DNA of 64,000 bases, taken from contig NZ_JAJQPD010000004.1 of assembly GCF_021228295.1 (NCBI RefSeq), positions 186,001 to 250,000 of the forward strand, in the 5' to 3' direction. The translations under genes were made by a program, and so were the position numbers. Below, in pieces: positions 7,984 to 17,365 of the stretch; the stretch's first letter is position 1; every line of letters starts with the position of its first letter. Source of the stretch: Agromyces humatus (GTDB taxonomy: Bacteria; Actinomycetota; Actinomycetes; Actinomycetales; Microbacteriaceae). Below the pieces are notes generated by a model that was given only the letters and a program-made list of their open reading frames with translations, ran no database searches and had not been told where the DNA came from.

Positions 7984-8305
7984 GAGACCCCCCAGTTTCG
8001 ATGCACGTGAATTCGGGTTGGGGAAGTTATAGACCTCTCGCCACCTCGGTCGCTCGTATTCTGGCACCACTACTGAGGAAACCTCGCTGCGATGCGTTGG
8101 TCATTGTGGGATAGCTCCAAACCACACCCACGCAGGACCAAACGGATGTCGCAACCCGTGCGACCACCCTCGAGGCTCCGCGTGAGCGACGCGAGAACCG
8201 GGCCGAACTGCCCGAGGCTCGGGCCCTCCTGCCGTGTCATCCCAGTCGTCGTGCGGGTGGCATGCTTGACGCCATGGTCAGGATTCGTCGAGGAGGACGT
8301 CCACT
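7984..8305. other. 322-bp intergenic region between two divergent genes
   Basis: This gap separates the minus-strand membrane protein gene from the plus-strand coiled-coil protein gene, so it must carry two outward promoters. It has no recognisable gene, RNA or strong palindrome. A GAGGAGGA ribosome-binding site at 8289-8296 precedes the GTG at 8306. Confidence 0.5.
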
Positions 8306-9322
8306 GTGAAGATCGTCAGCCGGTTCATGGCGTTTCCTGCGTGGGCGAGGGTCGCGGCCGTCGCCGCCGGCGCAGTCATCGTCGTCGGCGCCGTCTCGAT
8401 CCCGGTCGCCGCGGTCGCCGTCGACGAGCACAACCGGCAGGTGTCGCTCGAGATCGCAGCGAAGGAGGCGGTAGCCGAGCAGAAGGCCGCAGCCGAGGCT
8501 GCGGAAGCGCTCGCCAAGGCGAAGGACGCCGCGGCCCGACTCAACGCAGGATTCGACGGACTCACGACCTCCCTTGCTGCAGCAGTGAGTCCCGACGCCG
8601 CGGCGGCGTTCGAAGGCACACGCGTGAAGCTCGCGTTCGCCATCGCGGACGGAGAACTCGAGGAGGTGTCGGCGGCCGTCGCCGGCGTCACCGACGCCCT
8701 GGAGGGCCTCGCCGCGAGCGCCGAAGCACAGGCCGAAGCGCTCATCACGGCGAGTCCGCTCGCCGGCGCATCCCGAGAAGCGCTCGCCAAGGCCGTCGCC
8801 GAACTCGCCACCGCCGACGATGTCGCGGCAGTACTCGCCAAGGTGAAGACCGCCGCAGACGCCGTCGTCGCCGCGCAGAAGGCCGGCCAGGCGGCGGTCG
8901 ACGCCGCTGCGAAGGCGCTCGCCGAGGCCGAGGCGGAAGAGGATGTCTCGACCTGGGACGAGTCGGCCGCCGAAGACTCTCCTGCCTACAGCGAACCCGG
9001 CGTCGAGCCCCCGGGGGTCATCGGGATGGAGCCGGGCGAGCGTGGAGACTGCGGCGCGAACCCGACGGGCCAGGTCGTCTCGATGAGCTTCACCTGGCAG
9101 GCCCGCCAGGGCAACACCGTCGACGTCCACTACGCCCTCACAGACGGCGACTACAAGGCGACGAGCGGCTTCACGCAGCTCGTCGCGGGCGCGGGCCCAT
9201 CGGGCTCGACGAGGATCCCGGTGACCTGCCCGGTCGGGTCCGAGCCGACCTCGCTCATCACCGTCAAAGTCGTCGCGAGCATCCCGGGCGAGTCGGCCAC
9301 CGCGTACTACTGGGGCCTCTGA
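8306..9322 (+). CDS. membrane-anchored or secreted Ala-rich coiled-coil protein of unknown function
   Basis: A 338-residue protein in three parts. Residues 1-38 hold a short basic start (MKIVSRFMAFPAWAR) and one hydrophobic helix ending near AVSIPVAAVAV; it is either an uncleaved anchor or a signal peptide. Residues 40-220 are extremely rich in Ala, Glu and Lys with heptad-like periodicity (AAKEAVAEQKAAAEAAEALA), predicting long coiled coils. After an acidic, Pro-rich linker, residues 240-338 form a small beta-rich domain with two Cys (GDCGAN, PVTCPVG) that could make a disulfide outside the membrane. I do not recognise the family. It is likely a cell-envelope protein. The start is set by GAGGAGGA ten bases upstream of the GTG. 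Confidence 0.75.
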   Translation: MKIVSRFMAFPAWARVAAVAAGAVIVVGAVSIPVAAVAVDEHNRQVSLEIAAKEAVAEQKAAAEAAEALAKAKDAAARLNAGFDGLTTSLAAAVSPDAAAAFEGTRVKLAFAIADGELEEVSAAVAGVTDALEGLAASAEAQAEALITASPLAGASREALAKAVAELATADDVAAVLAKVKTAADAVVAAQKAGQAAVDAAAKALAEAEAEEDVSTWDESAAEDSPAYSEPGVEPPGVIGMEPGERGDCGANPTGQVVSMSFTWQARQGNTVDVHYALTDGDYKATSGFTQLVAGAGPSGSTRIPVTCPVGSEPTSLITVKVVASIPGESATAYYWGL

Positions 9323-9369
9323 CGCGGACTGCGTCGAACACGTAGCGGCCGGCTTCTCGGCAGGCGTGT

Positions 9370-9954
9370 TCAGTCGGCCAGCGCTGCGGCGACTGCCATA
9401 CGAAGGTCGGGCACCGTCTCGGCCTCGAACCACGGATTGCGCTGCTGCCACGCGGTGTTGCGCGGCGACGGGTGCACGAGGGGAAAGACTGCGGGCCCGT
9501 AGTCGCGCCAATAACGAACCGTCTCGGTCAGCGTCCGCCGTCGGTCGGGCAGGTATGCACGCTGGGCGTGCGCACCGATCAGCAGGGTCAGTCGCAGCTC
9601 GGTGAGCTGCTCGAGCAGCGGCGGATGCCATGCAGCGGCGAACACCCGACGCGGCGGAAAGTCGCCCGAGCCCGACTTGCCCGGGAAGTAGAAGTCCATC
9701 GGCACGATCGCGAACGCCACAGGGTCGTGGAAGGTCTCGCGGTCGACGCCGAGCCAGCGGACGAGCGCGTCGCCGCTGGCGTCGTTCCACGGGATGCCGG
9801 ACTCCTGCGCACGGCGCCCGGGGGCCTGGCCGACGAGCAGGATCCGCGATTCGGGTGACGCGGCGAACACCGGTCGCCAGCCGACCGCGGTGAAGGGAGC
9901 GTTCTCGGGGTCGGCGATGATCGCGTCGCGGAGACTCTGGATCGGGTCGGTCAT
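9370..9954 (-). CDS. uracil-DNA glycosylase family protein
   Basis: A 194-residue protein of the uracil-DNA-glycosylase superfamily. Motif 1, GQAPGRRAQESGIPWNDASG, holds the water-activating loop, and motif 2, HPSPRN, is the typical minor-groove loop near the C-terminus. Strands such as RILLVGQAP and LTLLIGAHAQ belong to the Rossmann-like core. It would remove uracil or related damaged bases from DNA, starting base excision repair. It is smaller than family 1 enzymes and fits the compact UDG-like subgroup common in Actinobacteria. It is a single-gene unit convergent with the coiled-coil gene. Confidence 0.85.
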   Translation of the reverse strand: MTDPIQSLRDAIIADPENAPFTAVGWRPVFAASPESRILLVGQAPGRRAQESGIPWNDASGDALVRWLGVDRETFHDPVAFAIVPMDFYFPGKSGSGDFPPRRVFAAAWHPPLLEQLTELRLTLLIGAHAQRAYLPDRRRTLTETVRYWRDYGPAVFPLVHPSPRNTAWQQRNPWFEAETVPDLRMAVAAALAD

Positions 9955-10057
9955 GGTCGTGCCGAAATCCTATCCGGCTCGATCCGATCGCTCGGCCGCC
10001 GGCTGCGGACTCATGGGGCGGGTGGCCGAATCCGGTACGAATGCCTACCGTTGGCCC

Positions 10058-10439
10058 ATGGCAAATTCACCGGTCGTGCGCGTCAAACGGATCTAGGAGC
10101 CCGCCGAGGCGAGCGATGGCAAGCGGGTGCTCGTCGACCGGCTCTGGCCGCGCGGCATCAGCAAGGAGCGAGCCGACCTCTTCGAATGGTGCAAGGCCGT
10201 CGCTCCGTCATCCGAACTGCGGGAATGGTACCGTCACGACCCCCGAGAAATTCGACGAGTTCGCCGATCGCTATCGGGCGGAACTCGCCGATGCCGAGCG
10301 CTCGGCAGCGTTCGCCGACCTGCAGAAGTGGGCCACGGAGGGACCGCTGACCCTGCTCACCGCGTCGAAGCGAGCCGACATCAGCGAGGCGACCGTGCTC
10401 GAGCGGCTTCTCGGCGATCTGGCGGACCCGGCACGGTGA
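10058..10439 (+). pseudogene. DUF488 family gene inactivated by a stop codon and a frameshift
   Basis: From the ATG at 10058 the frame reads MANSPVVRVKRI and then a TAG (10094-10096), exactly where family members have Tyr (KRIYEPAE). The same frame continues [20 protein letters not shown] and so on to WYRHDP at 10240. There a run of five C residues (10240-10244) has one base too many: the family sequence [18 protein letters not shown] continues in the next frame and ends at the TGA at 10437-10439. With both repaired the gene would encode a normal DUF488 protein of about 126 residues. Two independent lesions argue for a true pseudogene rather than a sequencing error. Confidence 0.85.
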
Positions 10440-10502
10440 CGCCGACGGCGAACTGCTCGCGAGCGTCGGCAGCGGCAAGTCGAAACTGCCGAGCCGTTGG
10501 GT

Positions 10503-11270
10503 TTACGTGCGCGGTTGCCCTACCTTCGCCCGGATCAACGCGACCAGCACCTCCGGTCGGACGCCGGATGCGTTCAGCGTCAGATTCCGATGTGCTGTGG
10601 CTGCGAGCTGATGCAACTCGCGCTGTGCGTCGCCTCGCGACCCCCGCAGTTCGGGCTTGTCGATCCGCCACCCGCCGATCTCGTCCGCTCCATGCCGGCG
10701 GGCGATCTGCAGGAGGTTATGAATGTCGACGAGGTCTTTGGGCGCGTGCCGCGAGCTGTAGCTCAGGGTCTTGAGAACAAGGGCGAGTTCGACACTCGGC
10801 ACCTTGACGGTGAGCTGCAACCGCGTCTCATCCGTGAGCGTCACATCGAGGTCGAGGAGGATCGGATCGGCCGCCAGAACCAGGCGCAGACCGGGCACAG
10901 CATCGAATCCGCGCCCTCCGAGCTCGACCTGACCGAATCGGTTGTCGCTCGGGACGAGGACATCGATCGCCCGGCCGTCTTGAGCCTCGTACCGGTTCCC
11001 GCGTTTCGGCTCGTATCCGGCCCGGGCGAATGCGGCATGCAGCGCCCCCGACGCGGCCACTTGGGTGGAGACGGCTGCATCAGCGTCGGCGGTCCTGCGG
11101 ATGATCGCGGCTGCTGTCGGAAATGCGGCGAGCAGGAGCCCGACCATCTGGCCGCCCACGACGCGTGCATCATCGATGTCCTCGGTCGCAATCACAACGT
11201 CGTGGAGTGCACGGTACGCGCTGTCGTCAGCGTTCGACGTCGACGCTGTGACTGCGGGACGGCGGATCAC
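10503..11270 (-). CDS. AbiEii-like nucleotidyltransferase (probable toxin of a type IV toxin-antitoxin pair)
   Basis: A 255-residue protein with the hallmarks of the AbiEii/MNT-type nucleotidyltransferase fold. The glycine motif is [14 protein letters not shown], and [10 protein letters not shown] corresponds to the RxTxDxD metal-binding motif. Later, [17 protein letters not shown] resembles the KDxxD region near the end of AbiEii proteins. Known AbiEii/MenT enzymes transfer nucleotides to tRNA and arrest growth; this member's target is unknown. Its start overlaps the stop of the upstream regulator gene by four bases (ATGA), the usual AbiEi-AbiEii order. Base composition is somewhat lower in GC than the flanking genes, in keeping with accessory DNA. 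Confidence 0.72.
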   Translation of the reverse strand: MIRRPAVTASTSNADDSAYRALHDVVIATEDIDDARVVGGQMVGLLLAAFPTAAAIIRRTADADAAVSTQVAASGALHAAFARAGYEPKRGNRYEAQDGRAIDVLVPSDNRFGQVELGGRGFDAVPGLRLVLAADPILLDLDVTLTDETRLQLTVKVPSVELALVLKTLSYSSRHAPKDLVDIHNLLQIARRHGADEIGGWRIDKPELRGSRGDAQRELHQLAATAHRNLTLNASGVRPEVLVALIRAKVGQPRT

Positions 11271-12247
11271 CGCTCACCCCATTCGCGAGTCAGCTGTTTC
11301 ACTACGTGCTCGACCGCTTCATCGGCGTCGGAACCCCCAGTGCGCAGAACATCGTGCGCCACGATCAACGGGTCGGCCGTCGATGGGCGTTGCCCGCCGG
11401 CATACGCGTTGGCCGTCGACCACAAGGTCGGGTCCGCCGGCACCCGTAGCTCGAGCGTTGCCCGTTCGGCCAGTGTGCGCGCGAAACCCACCTTGGCTAG
11501 GTCGAGCCCCGAGTCTGCGTAGATGATCGCTTTCGTGGGAACGCGCCACGGTGCGATCCGGTCGGCGCCGACGTCGCCCGACAGGATCGCATTCTCCGCG
11601 CGGCCTGCAGACAGCACCTTCTCCGCTTGGGCGTTCACCGAGTCCAGGGCGAACCAGTTGACTCCGATGCCGCCGGCACCGGGGTACTCGGCCAGGAACT
11701 TCTCGGCCAGGGGTCGCACTTTCGCAGCCGACCATCCAGAGGATTCTCTCGCCACGAGCTCACCGAGCTTCGACAGGGACTGGGACACGGCCGCCTGGGT
11801 GATGCCGACTTCTTCTGCCAACTGCGCTTGCGTTCGAGGTTCGCGGGTGCGGCACAGCGCTCGCAAGAGCGCGAACCTCCCCCACGGCGTCCGACGGGAG
11901 GACTTGGGCAGGGTCGGTGTGGTTGCGACCGCCGCCAACGGCCGGAACTCTTGACCGCCGATCAGCACGACTCCGTCATCGACTGCGACGACGGCGAAAC
12001 CCCACTCCGCCGCGGCGCTTCTCAACGTGGGAGTCAGCCGCGGCACCACGTACAGCAGCCGTCCGCCTTCCGATTGACGGAGGTCGCGAGCGATCTGCGA
12101 CGGTGTTGCCGGCGCTTGTCGGACTTTCATCTCGACTGGTCGCCGTCCGTCCAAGAGGAGGTCGACTATGAAGGCACCCTGCACGTCGACGTCGACGCCT
12201 GATGCGATGAGCAGGTCGATCGCTCGGTCAGCCGTCACGCGATCCAT
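11267..12247 (-). CDS. AbiEi-like antitoxin / winged-helix transcriptional regulator
   Basis: A 326-residue protein. An N-terminal domain (IDLLIASGVDVDVQGAFIVD) resembles the restriction-endonuclease-like N-part of such antitoxins. A MarR-like winged helix follows (around 125-180: TQAQLAEEVGITQAAVSQSL). The C-terminal domain contains DRIAPWRVPTKAIIYADSG and LELRVPADPTLWSTA, typical of long AbiEi-family antitoxins. It should bind its own promoter and neutralise the nucleotidyltransferase encoded downstream. The ATG at 12247 is chosen over the GTG at 12262 because GGAGGTGGG sits just upstream of it. The repeated operator-like motif lies immediately upstream. Confidence 0.7.
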   Translation of the reverse strand: MDRVTADRAIDLLIASGVDVDVQGAFIVDLLLDGRRPVEMKVRQAPATPSQIARDLRQSEGGRLLYVVPRLTPTLRSAAAEWGFAVVAVDDGVVLIGGQEFRPLAAVATTPTLPKSSRRTPWGRFALLRALCRTREPRTQAQLAEEVGITQAAVSQSLSKLGELVARESSGWSAAKVRPLAEKFLAEYPGAGGIGVNWFALDSVNAQAEKVLSAGRAENAILSGDVGADRIAPWRVPTKAIIYADSGLDLAKVGFARTLAERATLELRVPADPTLWSTANAYAGGQRPSTADPLIVAHDVLRTGGSDADEAVEHVVKQLTREWGER

Positions 12248-12260
12248 CCAACCCACCTCC

Positions 12261-12321
12261 ACATAAGTTGATCTGTCAATCCTCAGAATAACTTATGTTG
12301 GTTGATCGCGGTATAACTTAT
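12261..12321. promoter_or_regulatory. three-copy TAACTTAT operator upstream of the AbiE-like pair
   Basis: ACATAAGTT (12261-12269) and AACTTATGT (12290-12298) form a perfect 9-bp inverted repeat with a 20-bp spacer. TAACTTAT occurs at 12289-12296 and again as a direct copy at 12314-12321, 25 bp further on. AbiEi antitoxins are known to repress through inverted repeats in their promoters, so these copies are the probable autoregulatory operator. The AT-rich sequence stands out in a GC-rich genome. Confidence 0.65.
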
Positions 12322-12626
12322 ATGCAGGCCGTCGCCGGCGGAATGTCGTCGGCTCGGAGCAGCCTCGCTCGCCCACGCGTTGCAACGACCTCAGCCAGAA
12401 GCCCGTCTCGTACACCCGAACGCTGTGACGACGAAGGGGCGGATGCCTCGTGGTATGTCCCTGCCCGTCGTCAGGAGGGCAACCTCTCGTCAATTGATCC
12501 GTGAACGCGGACGTGATCCACTGCGAATGCTCGTGATGTACTCACGTATTAAGCGCTACGGGCAGCCGCCATAGCACCGACGGCCTCGTCGCCCCAATGG
12601 TCACAGCGCATCGGCAAACGCGATCG
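12322..12626. other. intergenic region between the toxin-antitoxin promoter and the unknown 777-residue gene
   Basis: About 305 bp without a convincing gene. It lies between the 5' side of the AbiE-like operon and the 3' end of the next minus-strand gene. A plus-strand open stretch ending LIRERGRDPLRMLVMYSRIK (about 12497-12556) has some protein-like character, but no start site or family match could be found. It may be a remnant. No hairpin with a U-tract was seen. Confidence 0.3.
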
Positions 12627-14960
12627 CTAACCATCAGCTGATCCTTCTGCGGTGCCGTCGACAGTCGGCGGCGCTTTCTTGCGCGGCCTCGGGTAGTTGT
12701 CCCACATTCGCGAGAACTCGCTCTCGTACTGACGCGTAAATCGGAGCACCTCGTTCGCATCATCGAAAGCCGCTGCACGCACTAGATACTGTGGTTTCCG
12801 TAATGACGGCAGGCCAACCCAGTCGAGACTTGAAGGGCGGGCAAAGGTGTGCCTCAGGCTCCTCGGCCCGACAAAATCCACTCGCCGCCGGCCCCACCTA
12901 TCCGTAGTCTCCGACGAGGGCTGGCACAGGTTTAGCCCAAAGCCCAGGTTCTCAATCGCACGGACACCCCGCCCGACTGCTTCAAGCGTTGCCTCCATGC
13001 CAGCAAGTTCGGGGGAAGTTCGGCGGTAGTGAGAGTAATCATTTCGAACTCTCGATAGAACTAGAGGGTCCAGCGTTCGTTCGACTTCCCTCAAGCCTTC
13101 TATAATGCGCTCTTGGCTATGTTCGGCAAGGTCAAGGAATGGGACCGTTGATTCGAACGGGAAACGCTGCAGAGCACTGCGGGTGGCGTAGTCCGGGAAG
13201 TCCTGCCGGTTCCGAAGGAGGGCGTCCGGAGCGGCGCGGACGGCCCCGAGCGCCTCAGAGAGAACGCCGAAACCCCGGGCTAGAGTAAACATCGTGAGTC
13301 GACCAGTAAACCGCAGTGTCTCTTTTGGTCGCTTCGCAGTCCACTCTGCATAGGCATCTTGAAGGAGTTCTAGCCCTCTGGTTCGGTCAGCTTCATTGTC
13401 ATAGCTGAAGGGCCGGGGCGCGTTAATGTGATCGCGCAGGAGGGCCCAGGCTGCGAATGCCAGCGTCTCCTCGAGAACCCCTTCCAAGGTGGAGAAGTAG
13501 GTGCTCGCTTGCCCCTTGAACTCGTCCGCGTCGCCGGGCCCCGCCCCGAGCCAGCTTTGAACGATTGCCGAGAGCTTTTCATGCTGACGCCAGAACGGGG
13601 CGTGTGCATCCTCCGCCCCATCCAGGTCGAAACCAAGTTTCCAGGTGAGGCGCGCGATCAGCTCATCGTCAGATACTCCTTCAAGGTCACCGAGACCAGC
13701 GATCTCACTTGCCGCGATCGCGCTGCTCGACCTCGCGAGAACAAGTCGTGTCAAGGCTTCCGCGGGCGTGCGCGTTCGAATGTAGTCATCGAGCCTCACC
13801 TCCAAGGAAACCCCATCGAGTGAGCGCAACTGCCAGTCAAGCTCATGACGTTCTTGCTCGTTCTCAGCGAGATACAGCTGCTTGACGAGCTCTCGCTCAC
13901 GCAGCGTCGGGAGCCCCGGGTCTCCGGATACCGACCGGACACCACGCTCGCCGAGCTGCGGTCGCAGCCGAAACGCACCGGATCTGAGGTGGGCAGTCGA
14001 GATCGGTGCGCGTATCTCCCCGGTCGGAACTTTGATATCGCCCGCCTGCACGAGTTGATCGAGGGCAGCAACAAGCGCTTTGTCACTTCGAAGGAGCGCG
14101 ACCTCAAGCGCACGAGGTCGAGCCAGATTGTCGGCTGACTCCCCTTGCGAACTGAGAACCATTCGAAGCTCGTCGATGCTCAAGCAGTCGCCGAGCAGCG
14201 TCACTACTGGTGCGTGCCAGTGGTTCCCAAAATGACTATCCGTGATGCGGTTGATCTCCATTGCAAGACCGGACCAGTCCGCCGCTGGTTCAGAGCTTGA
14301 CTCGAGCAGCTGCTCAAGCTTGTCGCGCTGAGCGTTGATGCCAGCCTTGTAGCCGGTAGTGAGCACGACCGAATGCAGATCACGACAAACTGGGTCCGAG
14401 CAGTGAAACGCGGGTACACGTTTCGAGAACCGCAATGCCCTCTGAAAAGGCGACTGGCTGATACCGCTAGGCCCGATCACAAACCGCCCGTACTGAAAGA
14501 CTCCCGCGGGAATCTTGTCCAGCAGCTTGATCGTCTCCTCTGTCGAGATCGAGTCCTTCTCCTCTTCGAACTGGTCGGCGAACGCGTCGTACAGATCACG
14601 CGAGTAGATGAACGGGAAACGGATCTGCCGATTCTTGATCTGCCGACCGATCGACGCAGTGAGGGCGTCGATCTCAGTTGCACTCACGTCAACAAACAAT
14701 TCATCGTGGCCTAGGACCAGGGCACACATCAGATGAGCTTCCTTCGCTGGGACTTCCTCCTTTCGAATCAGCCGGCTCTTGAGCGAGTTCCCTCGATCCG
14801 TGAGAATGAGCGCATTGTTCAAGTCGTCGGGGATCGTGTAATCGTCAGCGATGATGCAGTCACGGAGGATGTCGAGCAGATCCGAGACGTCTACGAACCT
14901 TGACCGCCATCCCTTCTCCGTGTGCACCTCAAGCAGTTGCTCTGCAGTCGCGCCCGCCAT
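12627..14960 (-). CDS. large protein of unknown function in low-GC island
   Basis: A 777-residue soluble protein that I do not recognise. It has no signal peptide or transmembrane helix. The N-terminal third (LLEVHTEKGWRSRFVDVSDL, then LNNALILTDRGNSLKSRLI) is mixed alpha/beta. A compact Cys/His cluster, H186-C187-x4-C192-x3-H196 in FHCSDPVCRDLH, could bind zinc. The rest is mostly helical with many Leu, Arg and Glu. No Walker, nuclease or helicase motif was found. Codon use and base composition are clearly less GC-biased than in neighbours, pointing to horizontal acquisition. A strong ribosome-binding site (GAGGGGGATGGA) precedes the ATG. It lies downstream of the DUF6414-like gene on the same strand and next to a toxin-antitoxin pair, so a defence role is possible but unproven. 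Confidence 0.8.
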   Translation of the reverse strand: MAGATAEQLLEVHTEKGWRSRFVDVSDLLDILRDCIIADDYTIPDDLNNALILTDRGNSLKSRLIRKEEVPAKEAHLMCALVLGHDELFVDVSATEIDALTASIGRQIKNRQIRFPFIYSRDLYDAFADQFEEEKDSISTEETIKLLDKIPAGVFQYGRFVIGPSGISQSPFQRALRFSKRVPAFHCSDPVCRDLHSVVLTTGYKAGINAQRDKLEQLLESSSEPAADWSGLAMEINRITDSHFGNHWHAPVVTLLGDCLSIDELRMVLSSQGESADNLARPRALEVALLRSDKALVAALDQLVQAGDIKVPTGEIRAPISTAHLRSGAFRLRPQLGERGVRSVSGDPGLPTLRERELVKQLYLAENEQERHELDWQLRSLDGVSLEVRLDDYIRTRTPAEALTRLVLARSSSAIAASEIAGLGDLEGVSDDELIARLTWKLGFDLDGAEDAHAPFWRQHEKLSAIVQSWLGAGPGDADEFKGQASTYFSTLEGVLEETLAFAAWALLRDHINAPRPFSYDNEADRTRGLELLQDAYAEWTAKRPKETLRFTGRLTMFTLARGFGVLSEALGAVRAAPDALLRNRQDFPDYATRSALQRFPFESTVPFLDLAEHSQERIIEGLREVERTLDPLVLSRVRNDYSHYRRTSPELAGMEATLEAVGRGVRAIENLGFGLNLCQPSSETTDRWGRRRVDFVGPRSLRHTFARPSSLDWVGLPSLRKPQYLVRAAAFDDANEVLRFTRQYESEFSRMWDNYPRPRKKAPPTVDGTAEGSADG

Positions 14961-15142
14961 TCCATCCCCCTCGGTGATAAGTCAGCGATCAATACGCTAT
15001 CGAGCAGTTGGCGCGGCGCGAAGGAGTTTCATTGCCCAGAAAGGGGGTATTGCACGTGCTTCCGGGAGTGCGCAATTGCAGACCTTGCGTGTACTTCACT
15101 TCCTTGTCCAGAGCTCACTCACTCGTCGGAGCAGACGAGTAC

Positions 15143-16147
15143 CTAGCCCTCAATCGGCGCAAGCGGCTCGCCGATCAATCTGTAGACGGCCAATGGAACG
15201 ATGGAGAACCCTGGAGCCTGCGGCAGATCCACTAGACCTGCGGCGGACCCGAGAAAGGTGCCCACGACATCGACCAGCTTCGCGCGGTTTACCGACCCGT
15301 CAGAGTTCGTAACGTCGTCAACCTGTCCGGGTAACACACGGCTTCCGAGCTGCCCTACTACTCCAACGACGGTCCATTCTTGCTCCCCAAGTCCATATCG
15401 CGAAAGCAGAACCTCCGGCGAGCTGTCCAAGAAGCGGCGCCCGGACTCAAGACGTGCTGACACAACTGGGCCCTCCGGGCCAGCGGGACGGCCGTGAAGG
15501 TGAACGCCCTCGCCGAACACTCCGCGGACGACCTGGATCATTCCCGCCAGCGTGCCTCGCGGAATTCCCATCAGCGGAATCACTTCCACAGTCGGCAATT
15601 CGTCTTCTGGGTAACGCCGCTCAGACTTGCCCGCGTCACGAGCATCACGTTCGGCCTTCTTCTGAGCAGTGGACTTTGCACTCGGTGGAACGGGGCGAGG
15701 CGGCTCGCTTTCACTGTCCGCTATTCCAATACTTCCAAGCCCCATCGCGGCAGTTGCCATGCCGACCATCGCTTCGGACATTTGCGATGGATGGAAGAGA
15801 GTGGCCGGCGCCGACAGCCGAATGATCCTCCCCGGCCGCGCGATTGTATCGATGTCGTCCCACTGATCGAGCTGAGCCAACAACTCAGATACATCCGTCA
15901 GCAGCCCTAACGCTTCAAGGTCAGCCTCCAGATCCTTGAAAACCGAGTCGGCCAAACTGCGTTCGATTGAATCCTGATCGCTCTTGCCGATGTCGCCCTT
16001 GATCACTCGTGCGTCGAACCCAAGGCTCTTCTGTCGAGCGGCGACGTTGGTCGCCCTCTCGGGAACGCCATCGTAGAGCTGTCCCGCCAAACCACGAACC
16101 TTGTCAGTATCCACGTACAAATACTCACGGAGCAGCAAGGTGGTCAC
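15143..16147 (-). CDS. DUF6414-like protein of unknown function
   Basis: A 334-residue protein beginning MTTLLLREYLYVDTDKVRGL and then AGQLYDGVPE. This resembles the start of DUF6414-type proteins, which open with a YLD motif and an SxxxQxxDG helix. Residues around 50-110 are helical and acidic (SIERSLADSVFKDLEADLEA), residues about 145-187 form a charged, Pro- and Lys-rich linker, and the C-terminal half is beta-rich (VVGVVGQLGSRVLPG). No catalytic motif is evident. It precedes the 777-residue unknown gene by 182 bp on the same strand, and the two may form a unit. The GTG start has no clear ribosome-binding site. Composition is lower in GC than the adjacent nrdF. Confidence 0.7.
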   Translation of the reverse strand: MTTLLLREYLYVDTDKVRGLAGQLYDGVPERATNVAARQKSLGFDARVIKGDIGKSDQDSIERSLADSVFKDLEADLEALGLLTDVSELLAQLDQWDDIDTIARPGRIIRLSAPATLFHPSQMSEAMVGMATAAMGLGSIGIADSESEPPRPVPPSAKSTAQKKAERDARDAGKSERRYPEDELPTVEVIPLMGIPRGTLAGMIQVVRGVFGEGVHLHGRPAGPEGPVVSARLESGRRFLDSSPEVLLSRYGLGEQEWTVVGVVGQLGSRVLPGQVDDVTNSDGSVNRAKLVDVVGTFLGSAAGLVDLPQAPGFSIVPLAVYRLIGEPLAPIEG

Positions 16148-16239
16148 CTATCGCCGTCAGCCCGCTTTGCGCCGCCAATAGTATCCGTTCGTCGTAACCC
16201 ATCCGTCGCCCATTCCCCTTGCTTCTTGACTAAACGAAC

Positions 16240-17350
<1,111 letters not shown>

Positions 17351-17365
17351 AAAGGTGAAACATCC

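Noticed and set aside
10094..10096. TAG in the DUF488 gene as recoding or readthrough
   Set aside because: A second lesion (+1 frameshift at 10240-10244) makes simple readthrough useless, so decay is the better explanation.
12380..12574. Small plus-strand gene in the gap downstream of the toxin-antitoxin promoter
   Set aside because: It has no ribosome-binding site, and no recognisable family over its full length; only the last 20 residues look protein-like.
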